64,000 nt of DNA from the NCBI GenBank assembly GCA_958298945.1, contig OY282610.1, positions 41,981,667 through 42,045,666 of the forward strand, in the 5' to 3' direction. This stretch comes from Atherix ibis. Its lineage: Eukaryota > Arthropoda > Insecta > Diptera > Athericidae. Shown here one piece after another: positions 1 through 12,629 of the stretch (position 1 is its first letter; each line of letters opens with the position of its first letter). The notes beneath the pieces are model-generated. The model did no database searches. It was not told the origin of the DNA and worked only from the letters and a program-made list of their open reading frames with translations. Made by a program: the position numbers and the translations under genes.

Positions 1-129
1 ACTTTTTGTTATTTTTTCCTTTTTTGATCTTATTAAGACTGATTTTTTTTATATGTTTTTCTAGATCTCCGGTTTAAATCCTAAAGCACTTGCTTTGCCA
101 ACATAATTTTAAGAGCAAATATTCTTTAG

Positions 130-890
130 GATTATCCAATTTGCACTTTGCCAAGTAAAATTATATAAAACATATTCAAATGTCAGATTTTGTAATATTT
201 TTTATGCTATAATATTACATAAATCTTGTCATTATGTAAAAACATATAATATTATTAAATCATATTTCGGGCTATTATTTGACGAACGTTGATTTTAAAA
301 TGCTAATAAATTTGAGAAATATTTGTGTTCATACAAGTTTTTGCATAAACAATATACAACAGCGTCAAATTTTACGATCTCGAAGGGCACCTGACATCAC
401 CAAATTTTGAAATTACATGTTTTGGAAATTTTTTTCGTGTTATATAAGTTCAAGTGCTATTTTTTTTAAAATCACTTATAGTTCAGATGTAAAAATCTTT
501 GTTATTATAGAAACATAGCGCTCAGAATTTACGGTAACGATTTCTTCTTCATGTTCAAGAAACACGAAACCTTTCGACCAAAGTGACCACGATACAAGCA
601 ATTTTTCGTTGATTCAATGGTTTTTCTAGAGCCACTTGTGGATTTTTATAGCCGCATATATTGAATTTTTATTAGTCTCCACTTAAAGCGTCAAACATGT
701 CTATGGCAGAATCACCATTTTTGTAGGAATTCCTTACAATTGTAATGCGTTGTTTGGTATTGATAAGTTTAAAAACAAATGCCATCATGTATGACATGTA
801 CGTTTGACAACTGTCAAATAACAGAGCTGTAATCTCTGAACCACTAAATAGTCTACGATGTACTTGGGAAAAAAATAAAGGATTATTGCT
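130..890 (-). mobile_element. Degenerate Tc1/mariner-type transposon, NKQNCRIW class, internally deleted copy
   Basis: On the minus strand, broken reading frames match an insect Tc1/mariner-superfamily transposase (known from the NKQNCRIW-type family). The N-terminal end (about 700-890) reads TKQRITIVRNSYKNG, and the core (about 525-605) reads KGFVFLEHEEE then VTVNSERY. The sequence at 360-450 corresponds to the ISRxGDV region. At 136-175 lies the 3' terminal sequence with ATTATCCAATTTGCACTTTG, which recurs in other copies of the window. The N-terminal part joins almost directly to the NP..VTVW region, so the DNA-binding linker and the first catalytic segment have been deleted. Several stops and frameshifts make it a fossil. 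Ends are approximate. Confidence 0.6.
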
Positions 891-899
891 CATCTGAAT

Positions 900-3395
900 A
901 AATCAATAGAAAAACAAATTATTTTTATAATAAAATATTTTTTTTCCTATTAAAATAAAATTTTATTTTTATTTAAAATGGAAAAAAAAATTCAAAAAAA
1001 AACCTTACTTCTTAATAGGAGATTTTATTGAAGAAAAATTGTCTAAATTTTAAAAATTTCTGTTCAACAGACACAAACATTTTTCGGAAATAAAAAAAAT
1101 TTGGTTTTCCATGATTTTGTTGGTTAAGTATTTGAGGAGAGTGGTGGGGGATGCAGAGGGATGCCAAGTTTAGAATCCAAGTGTATAAAATTTCAAAATA
1201 TTTGCAATTGGAAAAATGTTCAATTTTTCATTTGCAAATACATATTTTGAAATTTTAGACACTTGGATTTCTTGGAAGAAAAATTTTAGTCATTTGCAAA
1301 TATTTTGAAATTTTAGACACTTGGATTTCTTGGTATCCAAATATCTGCAATTTCTTATCAAGAGTTTGGACTTCACTCGTTCCACATTTTTCTATGTTGT
1401 TAACAATTTTTGTACGTTTTCACTACTCCTCGGCCCACCAAAAATCCTTTATGCCATCGAACAAATTGTATTATTTATTTACGAGCTAAAAAAATAAAAT
1501 CTTTATTTACCGGACGATGGCTCGGGACCCATTTGTTGGCCAAAATTCAGTTCTCTTCTTTTGCAAATTAATTTGAATTTCCAATTTAAATAGACCAAAT
1601 ATTAGAAAAATTACGTGTTACCATTTTATACACGTTTTGATGAACATGCAATCGAACAAATAATATTCATGCCATCAAACATGATAAAGTACGATATGAG
1701 TGCGTTTAGTTGTGAACAAGTTACACTCCAATTACGAGTATTTATGATAAATGAAGGGGAAAAAATCACAACACTAAACATTATGGCATCCGATTGCATG
1801 TTTCACTCCATCCAATATTAATGCAAACAACTCGTAAATTATTTAATTTGTTTACATATCAAATTAACCATTATTATTTCAATCGTTATCACTAAAGTAT
1901 TTCCATATCAGGTTTATAAATACGATATTCACTTTCAACATGTTTTTATGTAAAAATATGTATTCTTAATGGTTTCTTTCTTTTGCATTTTTAAGATATT
2001 TAACAAAACTCCAGCAACAACAACGAAAAAACAAAAAAACAACATGGCCACTTTTGCTGTTTTTAATACGAAATCGTAATTTCATCAATAAAATATTCAT
2101 GAAGATAATGAAAAATTTGGATTTTTTTTTCTACATTTTTGATTGTATTGGAAGTGTGCGTTTGTACATAAATTAAATGAAATTAGATTTATTACAATTC
2201 TTAAAGAATATTGTCTCTTGAAGTGTTTTAAAGATTTAGAGGGCGTAGTTGGGTGACGATTCAACTACTGTACAAGTATTAGTTAATATGAACAGCGGCA
2301 ATAAATTTCATACTCTGTGAGAGTTTTAAACTCGACTTGCGCAACAAATCATCATCGTGAAAGGGGAATCCAACCAGTAAAACTGAATCATCAAAACCGT
2401 TCATGTTGGCTATCATTCCTTTTTCCCCAAATTTTCTCTTTTTCTCTATTCAACAGACATTGTCAAATTCCATTTTATAAGCAAAATAATCATACTAGCA
2501 AAAATAATTGAATTTTTATATTGAAATGCAGCATAAATAAATGCAGAGCTTTTTATTTGGGCTTTAAGACAATTCTATTAAATTATTTCAATAGTTCCGT
2601 ACGCCACTGTCAAAACGATGTGCTGAGCACACACTATCTATCATAAATGCTATTTGCCTAATCATATTTTTTTAAAAAATATTTTATTTCTTTCAAATAA
2701 TTTTATCAAAAAAAATATTATTTTATAATTTTTCCTGTAAGTTTTTCAAAAACACAAATAAACAAATCCTTTTTAAAAAAAAAATTTACTTTCCAATAAA
2801 GTCTATCAAATCAAAATGGCGGCTCTTAAAGTCTATCTAATCTTATTTTCTGCAATTTATGATACTCAAAAATAGATTATTATAAGAAATTTTCAACAAC
2901 AAAAAACTACACTTTTAGATTATTATTCATAATTTAAAATGACAAAGAAATCAAAGAGAAATTTTGTAATAATATAAAAGGTAATATAAGCTTTGACAGA
3001 TATTCGATATGAACAAATGGAATCTAATCTCAACTTGCAAATATTAAAAATGTTCTATGAATCAAGAAAACTATATGAATTGGTACTGAAAATGGTGAAT
3101 TTTTGGATTGAGGATAAGGTGGTCTAAGACAGTTGATATTAATTTTTTTTTATATAATTAAATATAAAAAATTATCCCATATGCGCTTTGAAATTGAAAA
3201 TTTAATAAAAAATACTTTGAATATGATTTTGATTAAAATTTTTATTTAATATATTTCCTAAGCTATGCAATTCTATAAAAAAAATAGAAAATGGATTTAA
3301 ATTACGTCTTTTTACAGGCTACAATTATTCTAGTTAATAATAATATATTGCTACAATTATTCTAGTTAATAAAAATTATTATTAGAGCTTTAAAT
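900..3395. other. AT-rich non-coding sequence
   Basis: No convincing gene. Short open frames here (for example 1615-1821 and 2317-2511) show no recognisable motif. The stretch holds a small inverted/direct repeat (1174-1334) and a 22-bp duplication (about 3319-3340 and 3352-3373, GCTACAATTATTCTAGTTAA). Confidence 0.6.
1174..1334. repeat. Inverted-plus-direct repeat of a ~38-bp unit
   Basis: A unit starting AATCCAAGTGTATAAAATTT (1174-1207) is followed by its near-complement at 1230-1269 (ends AGACACTTGGATT). A direct copy of that second unit follows at 1293-1330. The first two can pair as a stem-loop with a loop of about 22 nt. No mobile-element ends were recognised. Confidence 0.75.
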
Positions 3396-3399
3396 TTGA

Positions 3400-4095
3400 G
3401 TAGATCCTTTGGTTGATAGTCAATTTTGAAAGTATGCAATAGAAGAAATGTTTTTAATATTTTGCTCAACAATGTAAAAGTTTATCCAATTTGTACTTGG
3501 CTAAATGAAGTTCCATTAAATCAACTGTAAATTAAGATTTATATTAAGTTTTATTTGAATATATTTTTCATATTTTTATATTATGTAAGTATTATTTAAA
3601 TAGATGCCATTAGACTTTTTGCAGGACTCGATTATTTTGAGGTTTAAATAAAGACGTTTTCGGATATTTCGGGCTGTAATTCGCAGTTTACTTAACAGAT
3701 ATTGGATTTTAAATGATCTAAAGTTTAATTTTTTTTTTGTAAAAATACAAATTTTTAATGTAGCTCTACAAGAAAAAGTCCAATAGCATTTTATCTTATC
3801 ATAATAGAGGCGAACTGACATCACCTAATCTCGAACTCACGTGTTCTAGGAACTCTTTGTGTCCAATAATGGCAAATTTTTTTATCATGTTATGTAGCTT
3901 ATTGGCACCGTCTTACTCAATTAACATACTCGTATAGCCGAAATTTACATTTCGTAGATGCAATGACTTTTTTACAGTTATTTGTGGGTTTCTAAAGCCT
4001 CATATATGATCATTTTACTTATTACCGAAATAGAAATGAACCTCATCGTTGAATAGAATTTTGACCTCTTAAAGAGCGGAACGTATCTCAGGCAA
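3400..4095 (-). mobile_element. Degenerate Tc1/mariner-type transposon, NKQNCRIW class
   Basis: Minus-strand frames read FNDEVHFYF at about 4040-4070 (the SDEAHF catalytic motif with its D retained), then a decayed NKxNxxI segment. ISRLGDV lies at about 3805-3825, followed by a C-terminal part at 3576-3800 matching the DFFLWxYxK...LKxNI...SRGG region in broken frames. The 3' terminal motif TTTATCCAATTTGTACTTGG lies at 3480-3500. Upstream of it, GATCCTTTGGTTGATAGTCA is shared with the copy at 55.9 kb, so the element end lies near 3400. Stops throughout. Confidence 0.6.
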
Positions 4096-4099
4096 ATTG

Positions 4100-7000
4100 A
4101 TAAATTTTATAAACAGTTTTCATAATTTCAATAATATTTTACCATCAATAAAAATAATGGCAAATATAATTTTAAATAAATTTTATCTTTAATAAAAAAA
4201 ATTTTTTTTAACATCTACTAAATGACAGAGCTGCACTTTCAAGAAATATAAAATGGATAAAACTATAAAATTGATTATAATTGAAATGTTGCTCTTTTTT
4301 TTTTAATGAATTGCAACAACAAACATGTTTGCATAAAAAATATTTTTGAAATAAATTATTATTATAGTTTTAATTTTCTCTCTTTTATATTAAATAAAAA
4401 AATCCATAAAATATAGTGCGCTGATTTAGCGACACTGGTACATTAACATCTATCTTGAGTTTGAATTGAGCTTATGACATAGCCGAAAGGTGCTAAAGTG
4501 ACTGAGTTTTCATGGTTTTAAGGATCAATATTTCATTAAAAATGTTATAATTTTTCAAATGCCTACAAAAAAAATGAGAGCAATTTAACAATTTCCGTAG
4601 AGAATATTAACTCATACATCAAAATTCGAAAATAATTCTTTCTTTACAAAACACATTAATCTTAATATCAAAAAATTTCTATCCAAATAAGATTGTTCGA
4701 TAATTTGTATAATGGACAAAAATGAAGATATAATAATAAAAAATAATCATACTAATAATAATAATAATAATAACAATGGTAATGATAAATAGAAAAAGAA
4801 AAATATCAGAAGAAGAAAAAAATCGGTTTAAAAACCGCAGGTGAAAGTGCATAAAGGTACATTGAGAGAACAATTAATATTCGAGGTTGTCCGTTTATGA
4901 AAAGTTCGAATGGCATTCGATGAATAGAAATGAAGTATTCGAAATTGGGCTGGCGATTCATTCTATTCATTACGTGACATAACATCTATGTCAACATGTT
5001 AAATTAATGATGCCAAGTGACGCCCATCGGCAACAAAACCAAACTCCATCTAATCGTATACAACTTTTTGTGTATATATTGTATGTCCTTCAGCCTCGTA
5101 GCCATTTACTTTTCTCAAGATGGTAGCAAGTATTCTTATACAATCTTCACAAAGCCGCAGAGATATTATACTATATACGAGGTTTGTATTCAAGATGATC
5201 AAATAGAGTCCAGATGGAGGCAAAAATAATACTAATAAAAAATGGGTAAAAACCGAATATACAAAAAAATAAAATATTATGAAAATATAGTAGAAAAGCC
5301 ATGTAAGGAGGAGCGAGATCGAGAATCTTAGACAGAGAAAACGAATTCTTACAGAACCATAAAATAAGACCTCCAAAAATACTAAAATAAAAAATACAAC
5401 AACAAAAAACTGCTTCTTTTCCCGAGACTTCCATCAAATATAATTTATTCTCTCAACTAAGTTTTATACAACATCAATAATTTCTCCAACCAGAAAATGA
5501 TTAATGGCGATTTTTTTCTGCTTCAGAGACGTACAAAAATTTATGCTCCTCCGTAAATGTTGTTATTTTCTCATTCGTGCGAGAAACAACAATACGGTGG
5601 TAGTCATACTAATTTGTAGACACAAACAAATGGTAGTAAATATATTTTTTTTTAAAGAAAATATGTCCTCACCCTTCCCTCCACCACCCCCTATACTACT
5701 ATTATTATTATTTCTAATTCATTTTGGATGAGAAGGGCATTTCTTTTTGGCAAAAACTTCCGGCAAAAAAAAAAACAACAATATTTCCAAAAGATCTTTT
5801 GTTCTTATAAAAGAAAAAAAAAAGAAAATTTTAACTAAACCAAAAAAAAGGACAAGTTAATTTTGCCCAAAACTATACCAAAAACTATTCCATTCACAAT
5901 AAGGATACTATCAAAATTTCACATTAATTATGATCTTTTTCCTTGTTTGATAGAAAAACTAATAATTTCTAGTTCTCTGTGTGTGCCAATGTATATGTGT
6001 GTACAAATAAAAATCTACAAAAAAAAAAAATATTTTCACTAACTTTGATAACTTAATTATATGAAAATTTTATATATTACGTTCGGTACTTTCCATTTTG
6101 GTAACCACATCCGTCTCCCAACCCTTGAAATATTAACAACCAAAAGTCCAGTTCTTCCATTTGACATATAAAAGCAAACACCAAAAAAAAAACACATTAA
6201 TTAGTGTCAAAAGGTCAACGTTTTACATTTAATGACTTCTGTTCCTAGGGAAAAAAAGTTGAAAAGAAAAACCCTAAAAGGTTATTTTTGTTTTTATGTT
6301 TTTTTTTTCTACTATCTTTAAGATTTTTGCCTTAAAATTTGTGTAAAAATCAAGCAGAAAATATTTTTTCGATAAGTTTCAAAAATAAAAATTTTTAATA
6401 AAAAATTCTATAATTTTTATAAAACGAATATTTAAAAAAAAAAATATAAAATATTTGCTAGTTCAAGCATAATGAAAATATAAAAATATTATGAAAAATT
6501 ATTTAAAAAAAAAAAAACCAATACACCCTAAAAACGTAAAGTCTTTAATAAGAACAATAATAACTAATCGCATGAATATCAAATAGAAATTCTTGAAAAT
6601 AGTTTTTCTCCCCTAAAAATTATATTCTTATAAACTTTTCCATTCAGCAAATGTGTCGTTAACATCCGTTCCTCAATATCAACTTTAACTTTAAAATAAT
6701 ATTCGTGCAAATCCTTTTCAATCACGCGAATATATTCTATTTAAAAACAATGAAAAAGTGAAAAGGTTAAGAAAAAAATAACATTAAAAAAAAAAACTAA
6801 ATAAATTCCGTTCTTATGGTGGATATCTAGCTGCCAGCTGAATACGAAATTTTATTCGAAATGGAAAACTTTTCAACCCTTATGCCATGAAACATAAAAT
6901 GTTCACGAGCAAAATTATTGAGACTTTCTTGAATAATAAGTAATAAGGGTTCTGTTGAAAGGGTTGGAGAAATATCTTTAGAATAAGGGTTCTGTTTTAT

Positions 7001-7425
7001 TTTAAATTTCATATTTTTTTTTCTATCTTTCTTATAAGAAATTCTTCGAATTTTTCCATAAAAAGAACTATTTATTATTGTATAAAATGAAAAGATTGCG
7101 ATTTTCTATTGCACGCTAAAAAAGCTATACGAGAACAATATGATAAGTCAGTGATAAATGCAACAGAATTTTTAAAATAAAAAAATAAAAATTTTTAATT
7201 AAAAATTTAAAATTTTTAAATGATAATATCAGCAAGCAATTTTTATTTTTTATTTTGCATAGTTTAAAAAAGATGAACGAAATTTCATAAACATCTGTTT
7301 ATTAGTTTACTTCTGATAGTATTTGACATCGGAGAAGATTTACCTTTTTTTTACGAATATTAATTAGAACAATATTTTTTGGGAGAGAGAAAAAAACAAA
7401 ATCTGAAATCAAAATCAAGCTTGAA
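4100..7425. other. AT-rich non-coding sequence with microsatellite
   Basis: Homopolymer-rich sequence without a supported gene. A TAA/ATA microsatellite runs at 4751-4774. Long A-runs are frequent at 5.7-6.6 kb. The overlapping open frames at 5017-5437 run on both strands and carry no motif, so they are taken as chance. Confidence 0.6.
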
Positions 7426-7429
7426 GTGT

Positions 7430-8155
7430 ATTATGGAGATTTCCCATCATGTTATGGAAAAAGTGGCTTACTGGATTTTGTCGAGCACAAATAATTCTGA
7501 GCACCCATGACGCAATTTGAGTTAACAACAAAGAAAGGATTCATAAAAGTCATGGTATCGTTATAAAAGACGCTCGTTTGAAAGTGTATGAGATAGCCAA
7601 TATGGTAAATATTCCAACATCTTACATAGAATTTTGGGTACGAGTGTTAAAGTTTGCAAACACCTGATCAAAAAGGTGTTCATATAACAAACATCAATGG
7701 AGTGTTTGAACGTTTTTAAATGTAATCCGAATGAATTTTTGCATCGATTCATAATATAGATTCACCATAACACAACAAAAATCGAAGTTCTATCGAAAGA
7801 ATGGATAAATACTAGCTTCCATTGGATGGAAAGGTTATTACTAACTATTTTCTGGAATTCGTATGGTATATCATGAAATAGGAAAAAACGGTAACGGGAC
7901 AGTATTATTCCGTATTATTAGACCTTGAAAAATAAAATCAAGTCAAAACAATTGCATATGGCATTCTGACAATGCATCTGCACATTCATAAAAAATTACA
8001 ACAGAAAAATAAGTGGAATTACATAGTGAATTACTTCTCCAGCTAGCGTATTATCCATATATGGCTCCCTTCTTCTAACATGAAGAGATGACTTGGTGGT
8101 CAGAAAATTGTTTCCAATTCTCAAAGTATATCCATCAGGCTAAACAAAGATTAAA
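7430..8155 (+). mobile_element. Decayed mariner (DD34D) transposase copy
   Basis: Plus-strand frames, interrupted by stops and frameshifts, follow the mariner transposase from the helix-turn-helix region to near the C-terminus. IKDARLKVYEIANMV (about 7560-7605) matches the second HTH. NPNEFLHRF-like sequence (7729-7750) precedes the first catalytic segment. WNSYGISY and KTVTGQYYSVLLD (7855-7930) match the WDSxGI...KTITGxYYxxLLD block. A HSDNASAH segment at about 7965-7990 holds the second catalytic Asp. The final block (8040-8130) matches LLxxLAYYPxxAP. No terminal inverted repeats were identified. It is related to the family at 60532-61827 but much older. Confidence 0.65.
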
Positions 8156-8159
8156 AATA

Positions 8160-11100
8160 AAAAAAATCAATTTTGTTTAATAAATAATTTTTTGTTTTAT
8201 TTATCACTAACTTATCATACTGCCCTCGTACGTACTTATTAAGATATTGGAATATTATTAAAATTTCTTGATTAGATATTTTGAAACTCTGTTCAATATG
8301 AGCGATTGTCATTTTACAATTTATTTTTTGAAGACTTATCTTAAATATCTTTCTTTAAAATAGTTTCAACAATTACACTTTTAGCAATTTAGCAGACTCA
8401 CACCAAATTGAAATTTACGGATTATAATTGTTACTAAAGATGATTTTAAAAATAACTGATGGGTTGCTACCTCTTAAAATATTACCAAAAAGAAAAAAAA
8501 TCATAAAAACTAAAGAAAGAAATTATTGAAAAGTCATTAACTTTTAGAACAAACTCTAAAATGAAGAACAAAAAATAAAAATAATAATCGAAAATATATA
8601 ATAAATTATAATCTAGAAAATAATAAGAAATGCAAGAAAAAATTATGATAAAAATTGCAATTGCAAGACGTACGAGAACGTACGAGCTGTGAAGAAGGAG
8701 ACCAAACGGTTTTTGGTTTTGTTGATGGTAAAAAGTTACCAAGGCACTAAGGTAATCAGATTTCCATGGCATTGAGGCGGTGAAGATGCGATGATTCCGA
8801 TAAAGATAAATGAAGTTAGTTGGAACAGTAAGTCTGCGCATTAATTATAGTCACCGGAATAGTGTACTCAGCCATTGGGCCGTTATGAGTGATAACACGG
8901 CATAGAGAAATGGTGGCCGGTTGTAGTTGGCAAACGCACTCTGATTGCAATGCACGCTGGGTATTAGCAGCAGCAACAGCAGGAGGAGAATTAGCAGTAG
9001 TCGGATAATCACAGCAATCAGTAATAGCTAGCAATTGGCAGTTCCCATTGCATGTTCAACAATGATCGACCCGACAACGACGGATGCTGGAGAATTCATG
9101 GCGAAAATACGACAGCCGAACACTTCTGACTTGATGGTTGGTCACTGCAGATAGCAAAGATGATGGCTAGGAAAATTCCTCGGACTTGGTAGGAAGGCAC
9201 ATCGAACGCTATCAAGTTATTCCTTATTTGAAAACTATTTACTATTTACAAGCCAACTTGTCGATTAGGCACATCGTCGCGATAAGCCATTATGGATGCC
9301 CTAGCTACGAGTACAAATGGCAATCTGTTCAACCGTTGTAGGCTACTTTCTCTACAATCTTGTCAGCTAACTATACAAACTCGATTAATAATGCTGTCTT
9401 CCAAGTCTTAAACCCACTGCGTACAGACGCATCATTAGCTCAGCAAAGAATTCGGAGCCATCATCACAATAAACCGTAGTCTTTACACTTTGTTGCTTTT
9501 CTACACCATTTCTGGCTGCTGTTCTAGCTTCTAAGAAATTCCCATCAGCCTATTATCAACAGCAGATATTCACTAACCTCGCCAATGACGCCACTCAATT
9601 CGATATTGCACCAAACCGCCTTAAATGTCGCCCCTCAGAGATATACGAGATTTTGTTTTTGGGGGAATGTGCGAGTGCCCATACTCACACGATCTCGTAC
9701 GTCGTCGATACGTTACAGAATCCCCAAAAATTCATAAATAAATAAATTACAAATCGAAACTCTACAATTATGAGCCATCAGAGCCTATGAATTATGTAAT
9801 TAATTATAGAAAATTTTCGAGTCTAGCCAAACTGCGGATAGTAGCGGCATCATCATCAGGCATTGCCCCATCAGCAACGAATGGCATCAACAACTTGGGT
9901 AGTAACGGCGGCGGTGGCGGTAGCGGTGTAGCTAATTCGAATCCCATAACACTAGTGACTATTACGGCTACGGAATTTAAAAAACTTTGAGAATTTTATG
10001 TTCGCACCCGTGCTCGCACACAGAACTCGACCGCTTTCAACTTTGCCCCAAAAGGTTACCTGTAAGAGGAACGCTCACGATTAGCTCGTATCATCGATAC
10101 ACTCGTACTGCCCATCGAGACGACTAGTACCCAAGAGTCGAAATCAAACTTGGAATCACAATCCGGGAACCAGATTCACAATCAAATTTTCGGTATCGAA
10201 CTACCTACTACAAACTTGATCATCAAAAATTCTACACCTCAAAAAAAAACAAAAAAAAAAACAAGACCTCAAATCTTGAAGATGGACAAAAACCGAATTT
10301 GAAACAATAATAATAACCAGACAGAAGACAAAATATACAAAGTCGATGGTGGTTGCGCATATGAAAAAAAAAATACTTTTGAAAAATTAAGACAAAATCC
10401 ACAGGGAGCATGTCACGGGATGGCGCGCACCCATATGAGTATGGAAAGTCCGCCGCTTCAGAAAATCTCCGCCATTCGATCCCATGGATTTTGTACAGTT
10501 CAGTTTCTATGTGTTCGTTCGTATCGGGAAGGTTTCCGTCACTCATGGAGGAGTTCGTACTCGTAGCCACCGCCAGCATTTGTTGGCGAGGAACAAATGC
10601 AGGAACCTATCTGAACCCCGCCGGTCCAGCAAGGGAGCAATTTGTTATAGTTTGTCATCGTGTTATTAATTATTCCATTTTGGCCCGTAGTACGAGTAGT
10701 AATTGTTCGATGGCAATAATCTGTTTGAGGATTAAACGAGCGCGCTCGGACTATTTTTCATTGGTACATTGATGAGTGCGTACCTACAAGTGTGTGCCCA
10801 TAAGCGTATACCTGAACTTATGATCCTGTATACAACCATCATGTTGGAATAGATATCGTGGTTCGGGGAAGGGGGTACGAGTACATGTCGGCATGTTTTT
10901 ATACTCGTATCTATTGTGCGATATTAGATACTCAAACGGACAAACAAAGTTAATTCTGTACGAGCATGTACGAGCGTCTAAAAAAATGCATCCTCATACC
11001 ACACACTGACTTCTTTCTTTCTGTGTGATCTTTTAATGACTCTATGATGAATTCTCCGCACAAAGAAGGGAAGTTTTTTTTCCCCAATCATTTAACTTTC

Positions 11101-11230
11101 ATGAGTATTTCTGCATTTCTCTTCTTTTTTTTTTTGGGGTTTTTAAGGAATTTATGATTTTTACCAAATATTTTCTGCGATTGCAAGTGTCTTAGATTAA
11201 TTGGTATTTTGTGAAAAAATAAGGGATCGT
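8160..11230. other. Less AT-biased, repeat-poor island; no gene assigned
   Basis: From about 8640 to 10980 composition is visibly less AT-rich than the surroundings, homopolymers are fewer and no transposon similarity was recognised. A short frame at 9787-9990 encodes an Ala/Ser/Gly-rich peptide with a (Gly)5 run, reminiscent of low-complexity fly coding sequence, but it lacks a convincing start context or splice sites. The octamer TACGAGTA/TACTCGTA occurs five times between 9306 and 10909. It could be upstream regulatory DNA or a non-coding 5' exon of the LIM-homeobox gene. That is inference only. Confidence 0.4.
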
Positions 11231-11289
11231 TTTTATGGTATATTTTTGGGTCGAACATATAAAAATATCCTTTTTATATCAATTAATAG

Positions 11290-11420
11290 AGGGTTATCGA
11301 ATTTGCGCTATGGAAAGTAAAGTTTATTTAAAAGCTTTTTTCATTCAAATTTTAATAAAAATTTTATTTTCTTCTATTATCAAAATCTTGTCATTAACTA
11401 TAAAGGATAAAACTATTAGA
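11290..11420 (-). mobile_element. Terminal fragment of NKQNCRIW-class transposon
   Basis: TTATCGAATTTGCGCTATGG then AAAGTAAAGTTTATTTAA matches the 3' terminal sequence seen at 136, 12046, 43003 and 55982. The following AT-rich stretch also resembles those copies, but no transposase motif follows. Similarity is short, so the call is tentative. Confidence 0.35.
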
Positions 11421-11597
11421 AATACAATATATAAGCAAATTTCTTGCGGGAGTTAATATTTTTTTCCCTTTCTTTCTTAAATCTTATCCCGATTATTTAA
11501 AAATATGGTATTTATTATCAAAACAAATAAATAATCACTTATGTGTATTTCAGTTCATATAAACTTTTGAAGATCTTTTCTTTTTGTTTATATCTAA

Positions 11598-11623
11598 GGT
11601 CTCTGAGAGATTTGTCAGAGACC
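11598..11623. repeat. Perfect 9-bp-stem hairpin
   Basis: GGTCTCTGA (11598-11606) and TCAGAGACC (11615-11623) pair perfectly around an 8-nt loop. No T-run follows, so it is not a simple terminator. Function unknown. Confidence 0.7.
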
Positions 11624-12039
11624 ATTGTGAACCGCCAGGACCATGAGGCCATTTTGGCGAGATTTGCTGAAGATCTTCTAATGCTGAACAATTAACCAAA
11701 CGAAAAAAAATTAGCCTTTACATAAAAATAGCTCTTAATTTTTTATTTTTATACATTTTATATTATTAGTAGAAAAAAAAATTTCAGTGTTTATAGAATA
11801 AGAAAATTTTAGACAAAAAAAACCGTTTAATATTAAAAATTTTCGAAAGTTGTTGGGCCTAAATTTAGGAAAACGCTGAGACGTCAGCATCTAGTATGCA
11901 ACAGTCTTAAATTAGAATTGAACTGGTAATAAATTAAATAAAAAATAAAAAAATACTGTAGTCTCAATAATATGATTTTTTAACAGAAAAATATGATAAA
12001 AACCATTCAAAAAATCATCCCTTTTTATATAATAAATTA

Positions 12040-12600
12040 TCCAATTTGCATTTTGGAAAGTAAAATTAAATAAAATTAAATTTTTTTATATATTTTGATT
12101 AAATTTTTATAATAATATTTTTTGTAGGCTTTGCCATTATATAAAATTATAATATTACTAAAAGAAAACTTCTTTCACGAGTCGATCTTTTGGTGGTCAA
12201 GTTTTTATAATTTTGTCGCATATTTCTAGATGAATCCAATTGCGTCCAATAACACGATCCTGAGAACTTCTCAACCAATAAAGCAAAATTTATCTTGGTC
12301 TTTAACGTTTAGTTCTGTTTTATTAAAACTATATTAAAATTTTACCAAAAAATATCGATTATCATAAAATTTTGACCTTCTGAATTGACGGTTACGGTTT
12401 CTCCTTTTCTATTTTCAAAGAAATGCGCCCCAGTGATACCTTCAGACCTTTAGGCCTCTCTCTGGAGTCACTTGTAGATTTTTATATATTTGGAAATTTT
12501 TTCTTATAAATAAGAAATAAGTCTCATTGCCGATTAAATTTTTATAAAAAACAAGCCTCATGGATGGTAAAAATTTTGTCCTCTTATAAATTTTTACAGT
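12040..12600 (-). mobile_element. Degenerate Tc1/mariner-type transposon, NKQNCRIW class
   Basis: The 3' terminal motif AATTATCCAATTTGCATTTTGG is at 12046-12067. On the minus strand GITGAHFFENRKGETVTV (about 12395-12455) matches the GVIGPYFFEN..GxTVTVN core. Downstream, at 12500-12545, a SDEAxF-like segment is recognisable (seen on the + strand as AAGTCTCATTGCCGA). Stops and deletions make it non-functional. Confidence 0.6.
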
Positions 12601-12629
12601 TTATACGCATTATTGCATAATTAAGCAAT

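Noticed and set aside
4751..4774. CRISPR-like or tandem array
   Set aside because: Simple TAA microsatellite. No spacers, and the genome is eukaryotic.
5017..5437. Overlapping frames on both strands
   Set aside because: No start context, domain or splice sites. The hydrophobic runs come from T-rich sequence.
10232..10772. 115- and 120-codon overlapping frames on opposite strands
   Set aside because: Mutual overlap, no recognisable motif and no splice signals. The less AT-biased composition alone explains their length.
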